In this document: positions 26,407 to 35,445 of the stretch, piece by piece
Numbering within the stretch: the stretch's first letter is position 1
Layout of the letters: the number at the start of each line of letters is the position of its first letter
DNA from: Ornithoclostridium sp949298505
GTDB taxonomy: Bacteria; Bacillota; Clostridia; Christensenellales; UBA3700
Direction of reading: 5' to 3'
Assembly (NCBI GenBank): GCA_949298505.1
Contig: CASFWW010000046.1
Span: 1-58,762, forward strand
Length of the DNA: 58,762 bases
Position numbers and translations under genes: made by a program
The notes under the pieces: model-generated
Told to the model about the DNA's origin: nothing
Database searches by the model: none
Seen by the model: only the letters and a program-made list of their open reading frames with translations

Positions 26407-26877
26407 CTACCAACGATAATGAGCAAACGCCTTGTTTGCTTCTGCCATTCTGTGCATTTCTTCCTTTCTTCTCACAGACGCGCCGGTGTTGTTGTAAGCG
26501 TCCATGAGCTCAGCCGCAACGCGCTCCGCCATCGTCTTTTCGCCTCTCTTGCGGGAGAACATGACTATCCATCTGATAGCCAGAGTCTGACGACGTGCCG
26601 CTCTGATCTCCATAGGAACCTGATAGGTGGAACCGCCCACGCGACGAGCTTTTACTTCGAGCTCGGGCATAGCGTTGGAAAGCGCCTTGGTGAACACGTC
26701 CATAGGTTCAATGCCCATCTTTTCTTTGATTATATCGAATGCACCGTAAACTATATTCTGAGCCGTGCCCTTCTTGCCGTCCCACATAACCTGGTTCACG
26801 AACTTGGTGATGACCTTGCTGTTGTAAACAGGATCGGGAAGTACGTCTCTTACGAATGCGCCACTTCTTCTTGGCAT
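26407..26877 (-). CDS. rpsG: 30S ribosomal protein S7
   Basis: 156 aa, typical. PRRSGAFVRDVLPDPVYNS, FVNQVMWDGKKG, AMPELEVKARRVGGSTYQVP and the C-terminal helix KEEMHRMAEANKAFAHYRW. Primary 16S 3'-domain assembly protein. Shine-Dalgarno AAGGAGG. Confidence 0.99.
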   Translation of the reverse strand: MPRRSGAFVRDVLPDPVYNSKVITKFVNQVMWDGKKGTAQNIVYGAFDIIKEKMGIEPMDVFTKALSNAMPELEVKARRVGGSTYQVPMEIRAARRQTLAIRWIVMFSRKRGEKTMAERVAAELMDAYNNTGASVRRKEEMHRMAEANKAFAHYRW

Positions 26878-26928
26878 ATTACTTTACCTCCTTGTTAGAT
26901 TGATTGTTTCCGACTAAACAGGCAGACC

Positions 26929-27303
26929 TTATTTCTTGGGTCTCTTTGCGCCATATTTAGATCTCGCTTGCATACGCTTCGCTACGCCTGCACTGTCCAG
27001 GGTACCACGGATGATGTGATATCTTACGCCCGGCAGGTCTCTTACTCTACCACCTCTTATCAGAACGACGCTGTGCTCTTGCAGGTTGTGACCGATACCG
27101 GGAATATAGATGGTACCTTCCATACCGTTGACGAGTCTCACTCTTGCGATCTTGCGGAGCGCGGAGTTAGGCTTCTTGGGAGAAGTGGTCGTAACGGACA
27201 AGCATACGCCTCTCTTCTGAGGGCACTGCTGCATGATAGGAACAACGCTCTTCTTCACCTGCTTTTCACGGCCTTGTCTAATCAACTGATTGATTGTTGG
27301 CAT
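26929..27303 (-). CDS. rpsL: 30S ribosomal protein S12
   Basis: 124 aa. Decoding-site protein with PTINQLIRQGR, CPQKRGVCLSV, TTTSPKKPNSALRK (the Lys whose mutation gives streptomycin resistance is unmodified wild type) and GRVRDLPGVRYHIIRG. First gene of rpsL-rpsG-fusA, behind promoter 27410-27438 with about 100 nt of leader and CAGGAGG. Confidence 0.99.
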   Translation of the reverse strand: MPTINQLIRQGREKQVKKSVVPIMQQCPQKRGVCLSVTTTSPKKPNSALRKIARVRLVNGMEGTIYIPGIGHNLQEHSVVLIRGGRVRDLPGVRYHIIRGTLDSAGVAKRMQARSKYGAKRPKK

Positions 27304-27409
27304 CTGACTTTTTACCTCCTGTGTTATTTTTGTCGGAACAGCTCAATCCTCAAGGAATTTTACCGTGCCAATAGCTATATATGGCATAATCCCACACATA
27401 GCAAGAAAT

Positions 27410-27438
27410 ATTGTACACAAATTATTTTCAAGTGTCAA
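27410..27438 (-). promoter_or_regulatory. str operon promoter
   Basis: Minus strand TTGACA (27433-27438), 17 nt, TACAAT (27410-27415). The roughly 100-nt leader has potential stems but no family I recognise. Confidence 0.88.
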
Positions 27439-27554
27439 ACGATTGATAATGAAGTAAAATAAATTTTTTTAAAAATTTGATGTGTTTTTCGCAACAAAAC
27501 CGCCCTTTTGCGGATATTTCAGTTCTCCGGACCTTTCTTTATCCGTAAGTAAAG

Positions 27555-28637
27555 TCAGATCGCCGGCTTCGCGTCCGTGATCCTGACGGTTGCGCTCGCG
27601 TCCAGCGTGACTCCTGCCGCGTCCGCTCCCGTCCTTACCAGGTTGTACGCTTCAGAAGCGATCATAGCCGCGTTGTCCGTACACAGAGACAAAGGAGGAT
27701 AATATACGTTCAGCCCGTGCTTTTCAGCCTTTTGTCTCATAACTTCTCTCAACCTTTCGTTGGCGGCGACGCCTCCTGCAATGACAATTGTCTTCAGTCC
27801 GTAATTCTCAGCCGCTCTTACAGCCGCGTCTGTCATTATGCCGACCGCTTTTTCCTGGAACGAACACGCGACGTCCGCCCTGGAAAATTCCTCTCCTTTC
27901 TGTTCTTTCGTGTGAACGTAATTTATGACGGCGGTCTTGAGCCCGCTGTATGAAAAGTCGTAGCCGCCGCTGTTCCTGAGCGGGGTCGGAAGTTTCACGG
28001 AAGGCTTTCCTTCCCTCGCAAGTTTCTGGATCTCGGGTCCGCCCGGATAAGGGAGACCGAGCACGCGCGCCACCTTGTCGAACGCCTCGCCGCAAGCGTC
28101 GTCCTGAGTGCTTCCGAGAAGTTCGATATCTTCGAGCGCATTTACCTTTACCACCGCCGTATGACCGCCGCTGGCGATAAGGCAGATGTAAGGCGGTTCA
28201 AGATCGGGCTTGGCGATATAGTTCGCCGCGATATGCCCGCGTATGTGATTGACGGGTATAAGCGGTTTTCCGAGCGCGTACGCATACGCCTTGGCGAAAG
28301 AAACGCCGATCAGAAGCGCGCCGAGAAGCCCTGCGCCGTAAGTCACCGCCACGCAGTCGAGTTCTTCCTGCTTCACGCCCGCCTGTTCAAGCGCCTGAGC
28401 AGTGATCTCCGATATCGCCATCACGTGGTTTCTTGAAGCTATTTCGGGCACCACGCCGCCGTAACGCTTGTGGATCTCGATCTGAGACGCGACGACTGAA
28501 GACAGCACCTTTCTGCCACGTGTTACCGCGCATGCGGTCTCGTCGCACGAAGATTCGAGCGCAAGTATAGTGACGTCCTCTTTGTCCCTCAGTTTTTCCA
28601 GCTGCTCCGCGCAGCTTTTTTCGTAATCCGTAAGCAT
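27555..28637 (-). CDS. tsaD: tRNA N6-adenosine threonylcarbamoyltransferase TsaD
   Basis: Up to 360 aa. Transfers threonylcarbamoyl to A37 of ANN-decoding tRNAs together with TsaB and TsaE. ASKHA fold with LALESSCDETACAV, SQIEIHKRYGGVVPEIASRNH, metal ligands in HIRGHIAANY, ASGGHTAVV, and a C-terminal CTDNAAMIA motif. The N-terminus is about 20 residues longer than usual before ALESSCDET, so the true start could be internal. A TATAAT 3 nt before the first ATG is too close to serve it. It may be read with prfB upstream. Confidence 0.96.
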   Translation of the reverse strand: MLTDYEKSCAEQLEKLRDKEDVTILALESSCDETACAVTRGRKVLSSVVASQIEIHKRYGGVVPEIASRNHVMAISEITAQALEQAGVKQEELDCVAVTYGAGLLGALLIGVSFAKAYAYALGKPLIPVNHIRGHIAANYIAKPDLEPPYICLIASGGHTAVVKVNALEDIELLGSTQDDACGEAFDKVARVLGLPYPGGPEIQKLAREGKPSVKLPTPLRNSGGYDFSYSGLKTAVINYVHTKEQKGEEFSRADVACSFQEKAVGIMTDAAVRAAENYGLKTIVIAGGVAANERLREVMRQKAEKHGLNVYYPPLSLCTDNAAMIASEAYNLVRTGADAAGVTLDASATVRITDAKPAI

Positions 28638-28654
28638 ATTATTATATTGATATA

Positions 28655-28683
28655 GATATAAAGCGGCGCGTTTTCGGCGCCGC
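28655..28683 (-). terminator. possible terminator after prfB
   Basis: GCGGCG / CGCCGC stem on the minus strand with a CGAAAACG-type loop and a mixed TTTATAT tail. The weak T tract makes this uncertain. Confidence 0.5.
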
Positions 28684-28689
28684 GTATTT

Positions 28690-29790
28690 TCACTGTGATT
28701 TTTTCAGATAATCGAAGATGAATTCTTCAAGGTCGCCGTCCATGACCGCGGTGATGTTGCCCGTTTCGCAACCTGTGCGGTGATCCTTGACCATCGTGTA
28801 CGGGCAGAAAACGTAGCTTCTGATCTGGCTGCCCCATTCGATCTTCTTGATCTCTCCCTTGAGTTCCTGCTCCTGTTCCTGCTGTTCGCGCTCCTGCTTT
28901 TCGACCAGCTTGGACATCAGCATTTTCATCGCCTGTTCGCGGTTCTGGATCTGCGAACGCTCGTTCTGACACTGGACGATTATGCCCGTCGGGATATGCG
29001 TGATGCGCACCGCGCTGTCCGTCTTGTTGACGTGCTGACCGCCCGCGCCGCCGCTCCTGTAAGTGTCGATCTTCAGGTCTTCAGGATTTATATTTATCTC
29101 TGTTTCGCCCTCTATCTCAGGCATGACTTCTACGGAAGCGAACGACGTGTGACGCCTTGACTGAGAGTCGAAAGGCGAGATCCTGACAAGGCGGTGCACT
29201 CCCTTTTCCGCCTTCAGGTAGCCGTAAGCGTTCTCTCCTTCCACGGAAAAAGTCACGCTCTTTATGCCCGCTTCGTCGCCGGGCAGAGAGTCGAGCACGT
29301 TGACCTTGTAGCCGTTCCTTTCAGCATATCTGGTATACATGCGGTAAAGCATGCTCACCCAGTCCTGCGCTTCGGTACCGCCCGCGCCTGCGTGCAGAGT
29401 CATGATCGCATTGTTTGCGTCGTACTTGCCCTTGAGCAGGGTTTCTAGCGTAGTCTGTTCTATCTCCTTTGCCAAAGAATCAAGCTCGCTCTGTATCTCC
29501 TCGCTTTCGCTGTCCGTTTCGCTTTCAAGGCAGAGTTCGATCAGCACTTCGATGTCGTCGGCTTTTGCGCACAGCTTGTTGTAGCGCTCTATCTTGCCTT
29601 CTATCCTGGACACCTCCTTGTTGACTTTCTGCGCGTTCTCAAGATCCTCCCAGAAGCCGTCCGCTTCCTGTTTCGAGGCAAGCTCAGCGCGCTGTTTCTC
29701 AAGATTTTCGATATCAAGCGCTTCTCCGAGCGATTCAAGTTGTTTTCTTAGGGAAGCGAGTTCCTGCTTCGCCTGTTCGATTATTATCAT
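28690..29790 (-). CDS. prfB: peptide chain release factor 2, no programmed frameshift
   Basis: 366 aa class I release factor for UAA/UGA. The SPF tripeptide anticodon is in ISPFDSQSRRHTS and the catalytic GGQ in RSGGAGGQHVNKTDSAVR, both RF2-type. Most bacteria need a +1 frameshift at CTT TGA C near codon 25; here the equivalent position (about 29711-29722) reads CTT GAT in frame, so the gene is continuous. Shine-Dalgarno CGGAGA 6-7 nt before ATG. Lies about 50 nt after secA. Confidence 0.97.
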   Translation of the reverse strand: MIIIEQAKQELASLRKQLESLGEALDIENLEKQRAELASKQEADGFWEDLENAQKVNKEVSRIEGKIERYNKLCAKADDIEVLIELCLESETDSESEEIQSELDSLAKEIEQTTLETLLKGKYDANNAIMTLHAGAGGTEAQDWVSMLYRMYTRYAERNGYKVNVLDSLPGDEAGIKSVTFSVEGENAYGYLKAEKGVHRLVRISPFDSQSRRHTSFASVEVMPEIEGETEININPEDLKIDTYRSGGAGGQHVNKTDSAVRITHIPTGIIVQCQNERSQIQNREQAMKMLMSKLVEKQEREQQEQEQELKGEIKKIEWGSQIRSYVFCPYTMVKDHRTGCETGNITAVMDGDLEEFIFDYLKKSQ

Positions 29791-29839
29791 ATATTTCTCC
29801 GTCGGTAATTTTCTTCTTCGTTTGCTTTCTCAGCGCGTA

Positions 29840-32701
29840 TCACTTGCCCTGATAATAGTTCCCGCTCCTGCCACAACAGTTCTTGTATTTCTTTCCGCTG
29901 CCGCACGGACAAGGCTCGTTGGGTCCGGGCTGTTTCTGCTTGCGCACCGTCTCCACCTTGGGCTTAGCCTGCTTTTTCTGACCGCCGAAAGCGCTTGCCT
30001 CGTCGTGTCTTTCCGTCGTCTGCATTTCGGTGTGTTGCTGAGCGGCGGGTGTCTGAGGCTTGACGGAAATCTCTATTTTCATGATGACCTTTACAACGTC
30101 GTTCTGGATATTCTCGACCATTTCGTCAAACATGTCGAAGCCTTCTTTGCGGTAAACGAGCACCGGATCTCTCTGCCCGTACGCGACAAGACTGATGCCT
30201 TGGCGCAGTTCTTCCATCGCGGAAATATGCTCAGTCCAGCGCGCGTCGACAGCTCTCAGAAGGACGTCCCTCTCCAGCTGCTCTACGGGTATGCCCGTCT
30301 CCTTGAATTTCGCGGTCCTTTCTTCAAACACACTTTCCGCTTTCTGCGTGACCGCGCTTATGAAGGAATCCCTGTCGTCGTGAGACTCGACGAACTCCTC
30401 CGAAATCATCGCGCTGTCTTTGGGAAGGACAGCGGATTCAAGCTCTTTATTGAAAGCGTCGTAATTCCACTGAGTGTAATCCGCCTTGCTGTTCAGATAG
30501 GGGTCGCATACCCTTGCAACGACCTCTCCTATCATCGCCCTGATCTGTTCGTGAACGTCCAGTTCGTCAAGAACTATGCGGCGCTGTTCGTAGATTATCT
30601 CTCTCTGCTTGTTCAGCACGTCGTCGTAGCTGAGCACGTGTTTTCTGATCGAGAAGTTTCTGTCCTCGACCTTTGCCTGAGCGTGTTCGACCTGATTGGT
30701 CAGCATTTTCGACTCTATGACCATGCTCTCGTCACCGCCGCTCAGTTTCACGATCAGGTTTTTGAGCATGTCTCCGCCGAATATCCTTAGCAGATCGTCG
30801 TCCGCGCTGATGTAAAACACCGAAGAACCGGGGTCTCCCTGACGTCCGCTACGACCGCGGAGCTGGTTGTCGATACGGCGTGATTCGTGCCTTTCGGTGC
30901 CGATTATCCTGAGACCGCCGAGCGCGACGACCTCTTCTTTCTCCTTGTCCGTATCCTTCTTAAAAAGATCGTAATACTTCTTGTATTCGCTCCTCGCCTT
31001 GAGAATCTCTTCGTCCGAAGTATGCGCGTGCGACGTAGCCTGTTCTATTACGTCGTGCGGATAGCCGGCAGACTCAAGCTTTTTCTTGGCAAGGAAATCC
31101 GGGTTGCCGCCCAGCATGATGTCGGTACCGCGGCCTGCCATGTTGGTCGCGATCGTGACGGCTCCGGGCTTGCCTGCCTGAGCGACGATCTCAGCTTCTT
31201 TTTCATGATATTTCGCATTGAGCACGACGTGAGGGATCTTCTTGTTTTTGAGAAGATTGCTCAGCTCCTCGCTCTTTTCAACGCTGATCGTACCCACGAG
31301 TACGGGCTGTTTGCGGTCATAGCAATCTTTGATGTCCTCAACGATCGCCTGAAATTTCGCCCTGTGAGTGACGTACAGTTTGTCAGGCTCGTCCGTTCTG
31401 ATCATCGGCTTGTTCGTCGGGATGACCACGACGTCCAGCTTGTATATCGTCTCAAACTCGTTTTCTTCCGTCTTTGCGGTACCCGTCATGCCCGACAGTT
31501 TTCTGTACAGTCTGAAGAAGTTCTGATAGGTGATGGAAGCGAGCGTTTTGTCTTCTGCCTTGATCTGCACGTGTTCCTTCGCTTCGATCGCCTGATGCAG
31601 ACCGTTGCTGAAGCGGCGGCCGATCATCTGACGGCCGGTGAATTCGTCGACGATTATCACTTCGCCGTCAACGACGATGTAGTTGACTTCGCGTTTCATC
31701 GTGACGTGAGCGCGCAAAGCGTTGTCGATGTAATGCTTAGTCTGCTGGTTCACGAAATCGGAAAGATCCTCTATGCCGTAAAACGCTTCCGCTTTTGCCG
31801 AGCCGTTTTCGTTGAGGTATACGGTATTGTTCTTTTCACCCTTTTCGTAATCTCCGGTATGATTGCAAACCGCGCCGCACTTGGCGCAGTAAACGGTCTT
31901 GCCGCATTTTTCGATCCATTCTTCGCTCTGTTCCTCTCCGCATTCTGGGCAGACGTATCTACCGGGCTCGAGCGTACGGACGAACTTGTCCGCCTTCATA
32001 TACGGCTCCGCGCTCGTCTGTCCTCTGCCGCTTATGATAAGAGGAGTGCGCGCTTCGTCGATCAGGATGCTGTCCACTTCGTCGACGATCGCGAAAGCGA
32101 GGTTCCTCTGCACGCGGTCCTTTGCGTTCCTGACCATGTTGTCGCGCAGATAGTCGAACCCGAGTTCGCTGTTGGTCGTATACATAATGTCGCAGTTGTA
32201 CGCTTCGCGTTTCTCAGCCTTGTTCATGCTGTGAAGATTGCAGCCCACCGTAAGCCCGAGGAAACGGAAGACCTTGCCCATCCAGTCGCAGTGGTATTTC
32301 GCGAGATATTCGTTAACCGTGACGATGTGCATGCCTTCGCCGGTCAGCGCGTTGAGGTATGCCGGCAGCGTAGCCACCAGAGTCTTACCTTCACCGGTTT
32401 TCATCTCCGCGATCCTGCCCTGATGCAAAACGATACCGCCTATGATCTGCACGTAGAAATGCTTCATTCCTAGCACTCTAGCGCTTGCTTCCCTGACAGC
32501 GGCGAACGCTTCGGGGAGAAGATCGTCGAGTTTTTCGCCTGCGGCGTATCTGTCCTTGAAGTTCTGAGTGCACGCGGCGAGTTCTTCGTCCGTCTTTGCC
32601 TGGAATTCAGGCTCGAGAGCGACAACTTTGTCCGCGGTTTTTTTAAGTTTTTTGAGTTCCCTTGCGTCCTTGGACGGGAACAAAGCCGATAAAATACCCA
32701 T
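29840..32701 (-). CDS. secA: preprotein translocase ATPase SecA with an extra zinc ribbon
   Basis: 953 aa Sec motor protein. Walker A MKTGEGKT (100-107), DEVD (207-210), MTGTAKTEE and NMAGRGTDI in NBD2, and the C-terminal SecB/lipid-binding zinc motif CPCGSGKKYKNCC. Unusual: residues about 251-283 hold CPEC...C...CAKC...C, a Cys-rich zinc-ribbon-like insertion. Ordinary SecA goes straight there from VRTL to the LTEEG-type segment (compare B. subtilis). Own promoter TTGACG-17-TAATAT; Shine-Dalgarno GAGG. Confidence 0.97.
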   Translation of the reverse strand: MGILSALFPSKDARELKKLKKTADKVVALEPEFQAKTDEELAACTQNFKDRYAAGEKLDDLLPEAFAAVREASARVLGMKHFYVQIIGGIVLHQGRIAEMKTGEGKTLVATLPAYLNALTGEGMHIVTVNEYLAKYHCDWMGKVFRFLGLTVGCNLHSMNKAEKREAYNCDIMYTTNSELGFDYLRDNMVRNAKDRVQRNLAFAIVDEVDSILIDEARTPLIISGRGQTSAEPYMKADKFVRTLEPGRYVCPECGEEQSEEWIEKCGKTVYCAKCGAVCNHTGDYEKGEKNNTVYLNENGSAKAEAFYGIEDLSDFVNQQTKHYIDNALRAHVTMKREVNYIVVDGEVIIVDEFTGRQMIGRRFSNGLHQAIEAKEHVQIKAEDKTLASITYQNFFRLYRKLSGMTGTAKTEENEFETIYKLDVVVIPTNKPMIRTDEPDKLYVTHRAKFQAIVEDIKDCYDRKQPVLVGTISVEKSEELSNLLKNKKIPHVVLNAKYHEKEAEIVAQAGKPGAVTIATNMAGRGTDIMLGGNPDFLAKKKLESAGYPHDVIEQATSHAHTSDEEILKARSEYKKYYDLFKKDTDKEKEEVVALGGLRIIGTERHESRRIDNQLRGRSGRQGDPGSSVFYISADDDLLRIFGGDMLKNLIVKLSGGDESMVIESKMLTNQVEHAQAKVEDRNFSIRKHVLSYDDVLNKQREIIYEQRRIVLDELDVHEQIRAMIGEVVARVCDPYLNSKADYTQWNYDAFNKELESAVLPKDSAMISEEFVESHDDRDSFISAVTQKAESVFEERTAKFKETGIPVEQLERDVLLRAVDARWTEHISAMEELRQGISLVAYGQRDPVLVYRKEGFDMFDEMVENIQNDVVKVIMKIEISVKPQTPAAQQHTEMQTTERHDEASAFGGQKKQAKPKVETVRKQKQPGPNEPCPCGSGKKYKNCCGRSGNYYQGK

Positions 32702-32753
32702 ATTAGCCTCTTTTTACGCCGCGGTTACGCTTTGAGCGCTCCGCAACACATTT

Positions 32754-32782
32754 ATATTATCATAACGCGCGCGACCCGTCAA
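32754..32782 (-). promoter_or_regulatory. secA promoter
   Basis: Minus strand TTGACG (32777-32782), 17 nt, TAATAT (32754-32759), leader about 45 nt. Confidence 0.8.
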
Positions 32783-32982
32783 GCGTATGAAAAGCCGCCC
32801 GAACGCGGCATGAACGCGTATTTTGCAATATTTTAACAAAGTTTGTATAAAACGGCATTAAAAAACGGATTTTAAGCCCGTTTCCGATTCTAAACTATAA
32901 GTGTTCAAGTGAGCATTCCTGAAAAACGCATAATAAACGTGCCTCAGAGATCATTCGCCTTTTTCGTTAAGGCATGGTATAT

Positions 32983-35196
32983 TCAGCCGTTTTTCCTTGC
33001 GTAAGAATCTTTTATGAAATCCGAAAGCAGGCTGTACCTCTTCGCGGTATAGTTGTTTCTGACCATCTTTTCTATGTTCTCAGTCGCGCCGACGAGGACG
33101 ACCATGTTTTTCGCACGGGTGACGGCGGTATAAAGCAGATTTCGGGTCAGAATCATATAGTTGCCGCTCGTCACGGCGATTATGACCACGGGGAACTCGC
33201 TGCCCTGCGATTTATGCACGGAGACCGCGTACGCGAGAGTGAGTTCGTCGAAATCGCCCTGCCCGTATCTGACGCGTTTGCCGTCGTCGAACGCCACAAG
33301 AACGGAGGGCTCTTTTTCGTCGATCTCCTCGATATAGCCTATGTCGCCGTTGAAAACGCCGGTGCCGGTCGTCAGATCGTCCGGATTCTGCCACTCCAAC
33401 TGATAGTCGTTGACGACGTGCATCACCTTGTCTCCCTTCCTGAAAATGCGGTTGCCCAGCTGAAGCTGAGGCTTTCCGCCGAAAGGATTGAGGGTCTCCT
33501 GCAATTTTGCGTTCATGTTCTCCACACCGATTATCCCCTTTTTCATAGGGCAAAGCACCTGTATCTCTTTGGGCGAAACGCCTGCGTACGCCGGGATGCG
33601 CCTTGAGACCATGTCCGTTATCGTATTCAGCGCGGCGGTCGCGTCCGCCTTGTTGTCAACAAAAAAGTCCTTGCATTTGTTGTCTATCACGGGCATCAGC
33701 CCCTTGTTTATCCTGTGCGCGTTGATGACGATGTAGCTGTCCTCGCCCTGACGGTAAATGTGGGTCAGGTAACAGACCGGCACCAGTCCGCAGGATATCA
33801 CGTCCGCAAGCACGTTGCCCGCTCCGACAGACGGCAGCTGGTCCTTGTCTCCGACCATGATCAGCCTTCCGCCGTACTTTATCGACCTGATCAGAGCGTT
33901 GAACACGTATTCGTCGCACATGCTCACTTCGTCCACAATGACCACGTCCTGCTCCAGCTTGGTGTTTTCGTTGAACGTGAAATGCCCTTTACCGTCCGTG
34001 AAATCAAGGTCCAGAAGCCTGTGAATCGTCTTTGCTTCAAGCCCTGTCGCTTCAGACAGTCGCTTAGCCGCACGCCCTGTCGGAGCGCACAGACAGACGG
34101 AAAAATTCCTCGCTTTGAAGATCTCGATTATGCACTGGATTATCGTGGTCTTGCCCGTGCCCGGACCGCCGGTGATAACGTTTACGCCGCTTTCGAGGCA
34201 GCTCCTGATCGCGGCGCGCTGTCCTTCGTGCAGCTTTATTCCCCTGACTCTTTCGTATTCGTCAAGGTCGCTTTCAATGTTTACCGAAACGCAGGCGCAT
34301 CCTCCCTCAAGGTTGACGATATGCGCGGCTATGGACTGCTCGCAGACGTAGTTGCGCGCGTGCATCACGATCTCTCTGCCGTCCTTTTCCAGCCTGACCA
34401 CCTTGCCCTCAACTTCGCAGTCGCAAAGCGCCTCGTTTATCTTCTCCTCGGTATCGAAGTCTCCGAGCGACAAAAGTTTATCCGCTTCGTTGACGAGGTC
34501 GTTTTTGGGAAGATAGGTGTGTCCGTTCTTGTCCATCGCGTCTTTCAGGATGTAAACGAGCGCCGCGCTTATCCTGAATTTGCTGTCAGCCGGGATCCCC
34601 GTCAGTTTGGCTATCTTGTCCGCCGTGATGAAACCTATCCCGTCCACGTCGTCCACAAGCCTGTAAGGGTTCTGTTCAATTATCCTTTTCGTCGACGCTT
34701 CGTACGCTTTATATATCCTCAGCGCGGTGTTGAGCGGCACGCCGTACCCTTGCAGATAGACTATCGTGTCCTGCATGTCTCTCATCGACATATACGCTTC
34801 GTGTATCGACATTGCCTTCTTGACTGACACGCCTTTTACTTCTGCAAGTTTTGCCGGATCCGTCTCTATCACGTTGAGCGCGTTCTGCCCGAATTTTTCG
34901 ACGATCGCGTACGCCGTCGCCTCGCCCACTCCCTTGAAAAGTCCGCTTGAAAGATATTTGAAAACAGCGTCCTTCGTGGTGGGCGGCTTTACCGTGACCT
35001 GCTCCACGGCGAACTGCTCGCCGAACCTGGCGTTGTTGACCCACTCGCCTTCGACTTCAACGACTTCGCCGGCGGTTATCGGCGGAAAAATGCCCACGGC
35101 GGTGCAAGGCATGGGATTCACGTCAAGCCATACCACGCTGTAACCGTTCTCGATATTCCTGTATACTATTTCAAGTACAGTTCCGCTCAGTTTCAT
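32983..35196 (-). CDS. recD2: RecD2-type ATP-dependent DNA helicase
   Basis: 737 aa SF1B 5'-3' helicase of the RecD2/YrrC class, acting without RecBC. The N-terminal OB-like and helix-hairpin-helix repeats (about residues 1-220) include VKGVSVKKAMSIHEA. Walker A is GGPGTGKTT, with VIVDEVSMCD (Walker B), MVGDKDQLPSVGAG and the C-terminal VHKSQGSEFPVVII and LYTAVTRAKN. With AddAB present, it probably serves replication-fork or mismatch repair roles. Weak translation signal (no clear Shine-Dalgarno) and no clear own promoter. Confidence 0.95.
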   Translation of the reverse strand: MKLSGTVLEIVYRNIENGYSVVWLDVNPMPCTAVGIFPPITAGEVVEVEGEWVNNARFGEQFAVEQVTVKPPTTKDAVFKYLSSGLFKGVGEATAYAIVEKFGQNALNVIETDPAKLAEVKGVSVKKAMSIHEAYMSMRDMQDTIVYLQGYGVPLNTALRIYKAYEASTKRIIEQNPYRLVDDVDGIGFITADKIAKLTGIPADSKFRISAALVYILKDAMDKNGHTYLPKNDLVNEADKLLSLGDFDTEEKINEALCDCEVEGKVVRLEKDGREIVMHARNYVCEQSIAAHIVNLEGGCACVSVNIESDLDEYERVRGIKLHEGQRAAIRSCLESGVNVITGGPGTGKTTIIQCIIEIFKARNFSVCLCAPTGRAAKRLSEATGLEAKTIHRLLDLDFTDGKGHFTFNENTKLEQDVVIVDEVSMCDEYVFNALIRSIKYGGRLIMVGDKDQLPSVGAGNVLADVISCGLVPVCYLTHIYRQGEDSYIVINAHRINKGLMPVIDNKCKDFFVDNKADATAALNTITDMVSRRIPAYAGVSPKEIQVLCPMKKGIIGVENMNAKLQETLNPFGGKPQLQLGNRIFRKGDKVMHVVNDYQLEWQNPDDLTTGTGVFNGDIGYIEEIDEKEPSVLVAFDDGKRVRYGQGDFDELTLAYAVSVHKSQGSEFPVVIIAVTSGNYMILTRNLLYTAVTRAKNMVVLVGATENIEKMVRNNYTAKRYSLLSDFIKDSYARKNG

Positions 35197-35360
35197 TTTT
35201 CCGTTCCGATTTTATTTTCCGCCGCCCGTAAAAGCGGAGATCTTTGCGGAAAGACGGTCTTTTCCGTCCGGTCCGCGTTTGTCTTGGATCTTTCCTCCGG
35301 CGTTTTCAGCGGCGTTCTTCCTCACGCCTTGCACGCGTTAATCCGCGCGGTTCCCTGCCG

Positions 35361-35398
35361 AAAAAAACCGAGAGCGGCAACGTAAAACGTCGTCGCTC
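35361..35398 (-). terminator. metK terminator
   Basis: Minus strand stem of about 11 bp (GAGCGACGACGT / ACGTTGCCGCTC, one mismatch) with a 3-4 nt loop and, after CGG, seven T. Confidence 0.8.
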
Positions 35399-35445
35399 TT
35401 TCATTATAACTCAAACTGCGCCGACTTCACAGCAAAATCTTGCCG

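Noticed and set aside
3916..28082. TTGTCGAA matches at 3916, 8291 and 28075 as Spo0A boxes.
   Set aside because: They lie inside addA, addB and tsaD coding sequence, and about two chance matches are expected in a window this size.
28626..28640. TATAAT only 3 nt before the first tsaD ATG, as an eighth leaderless case.
   Set aside because: The gap is too short for the ATG to be transcribed and there is no -35 box at the right distance, so I did not count it.
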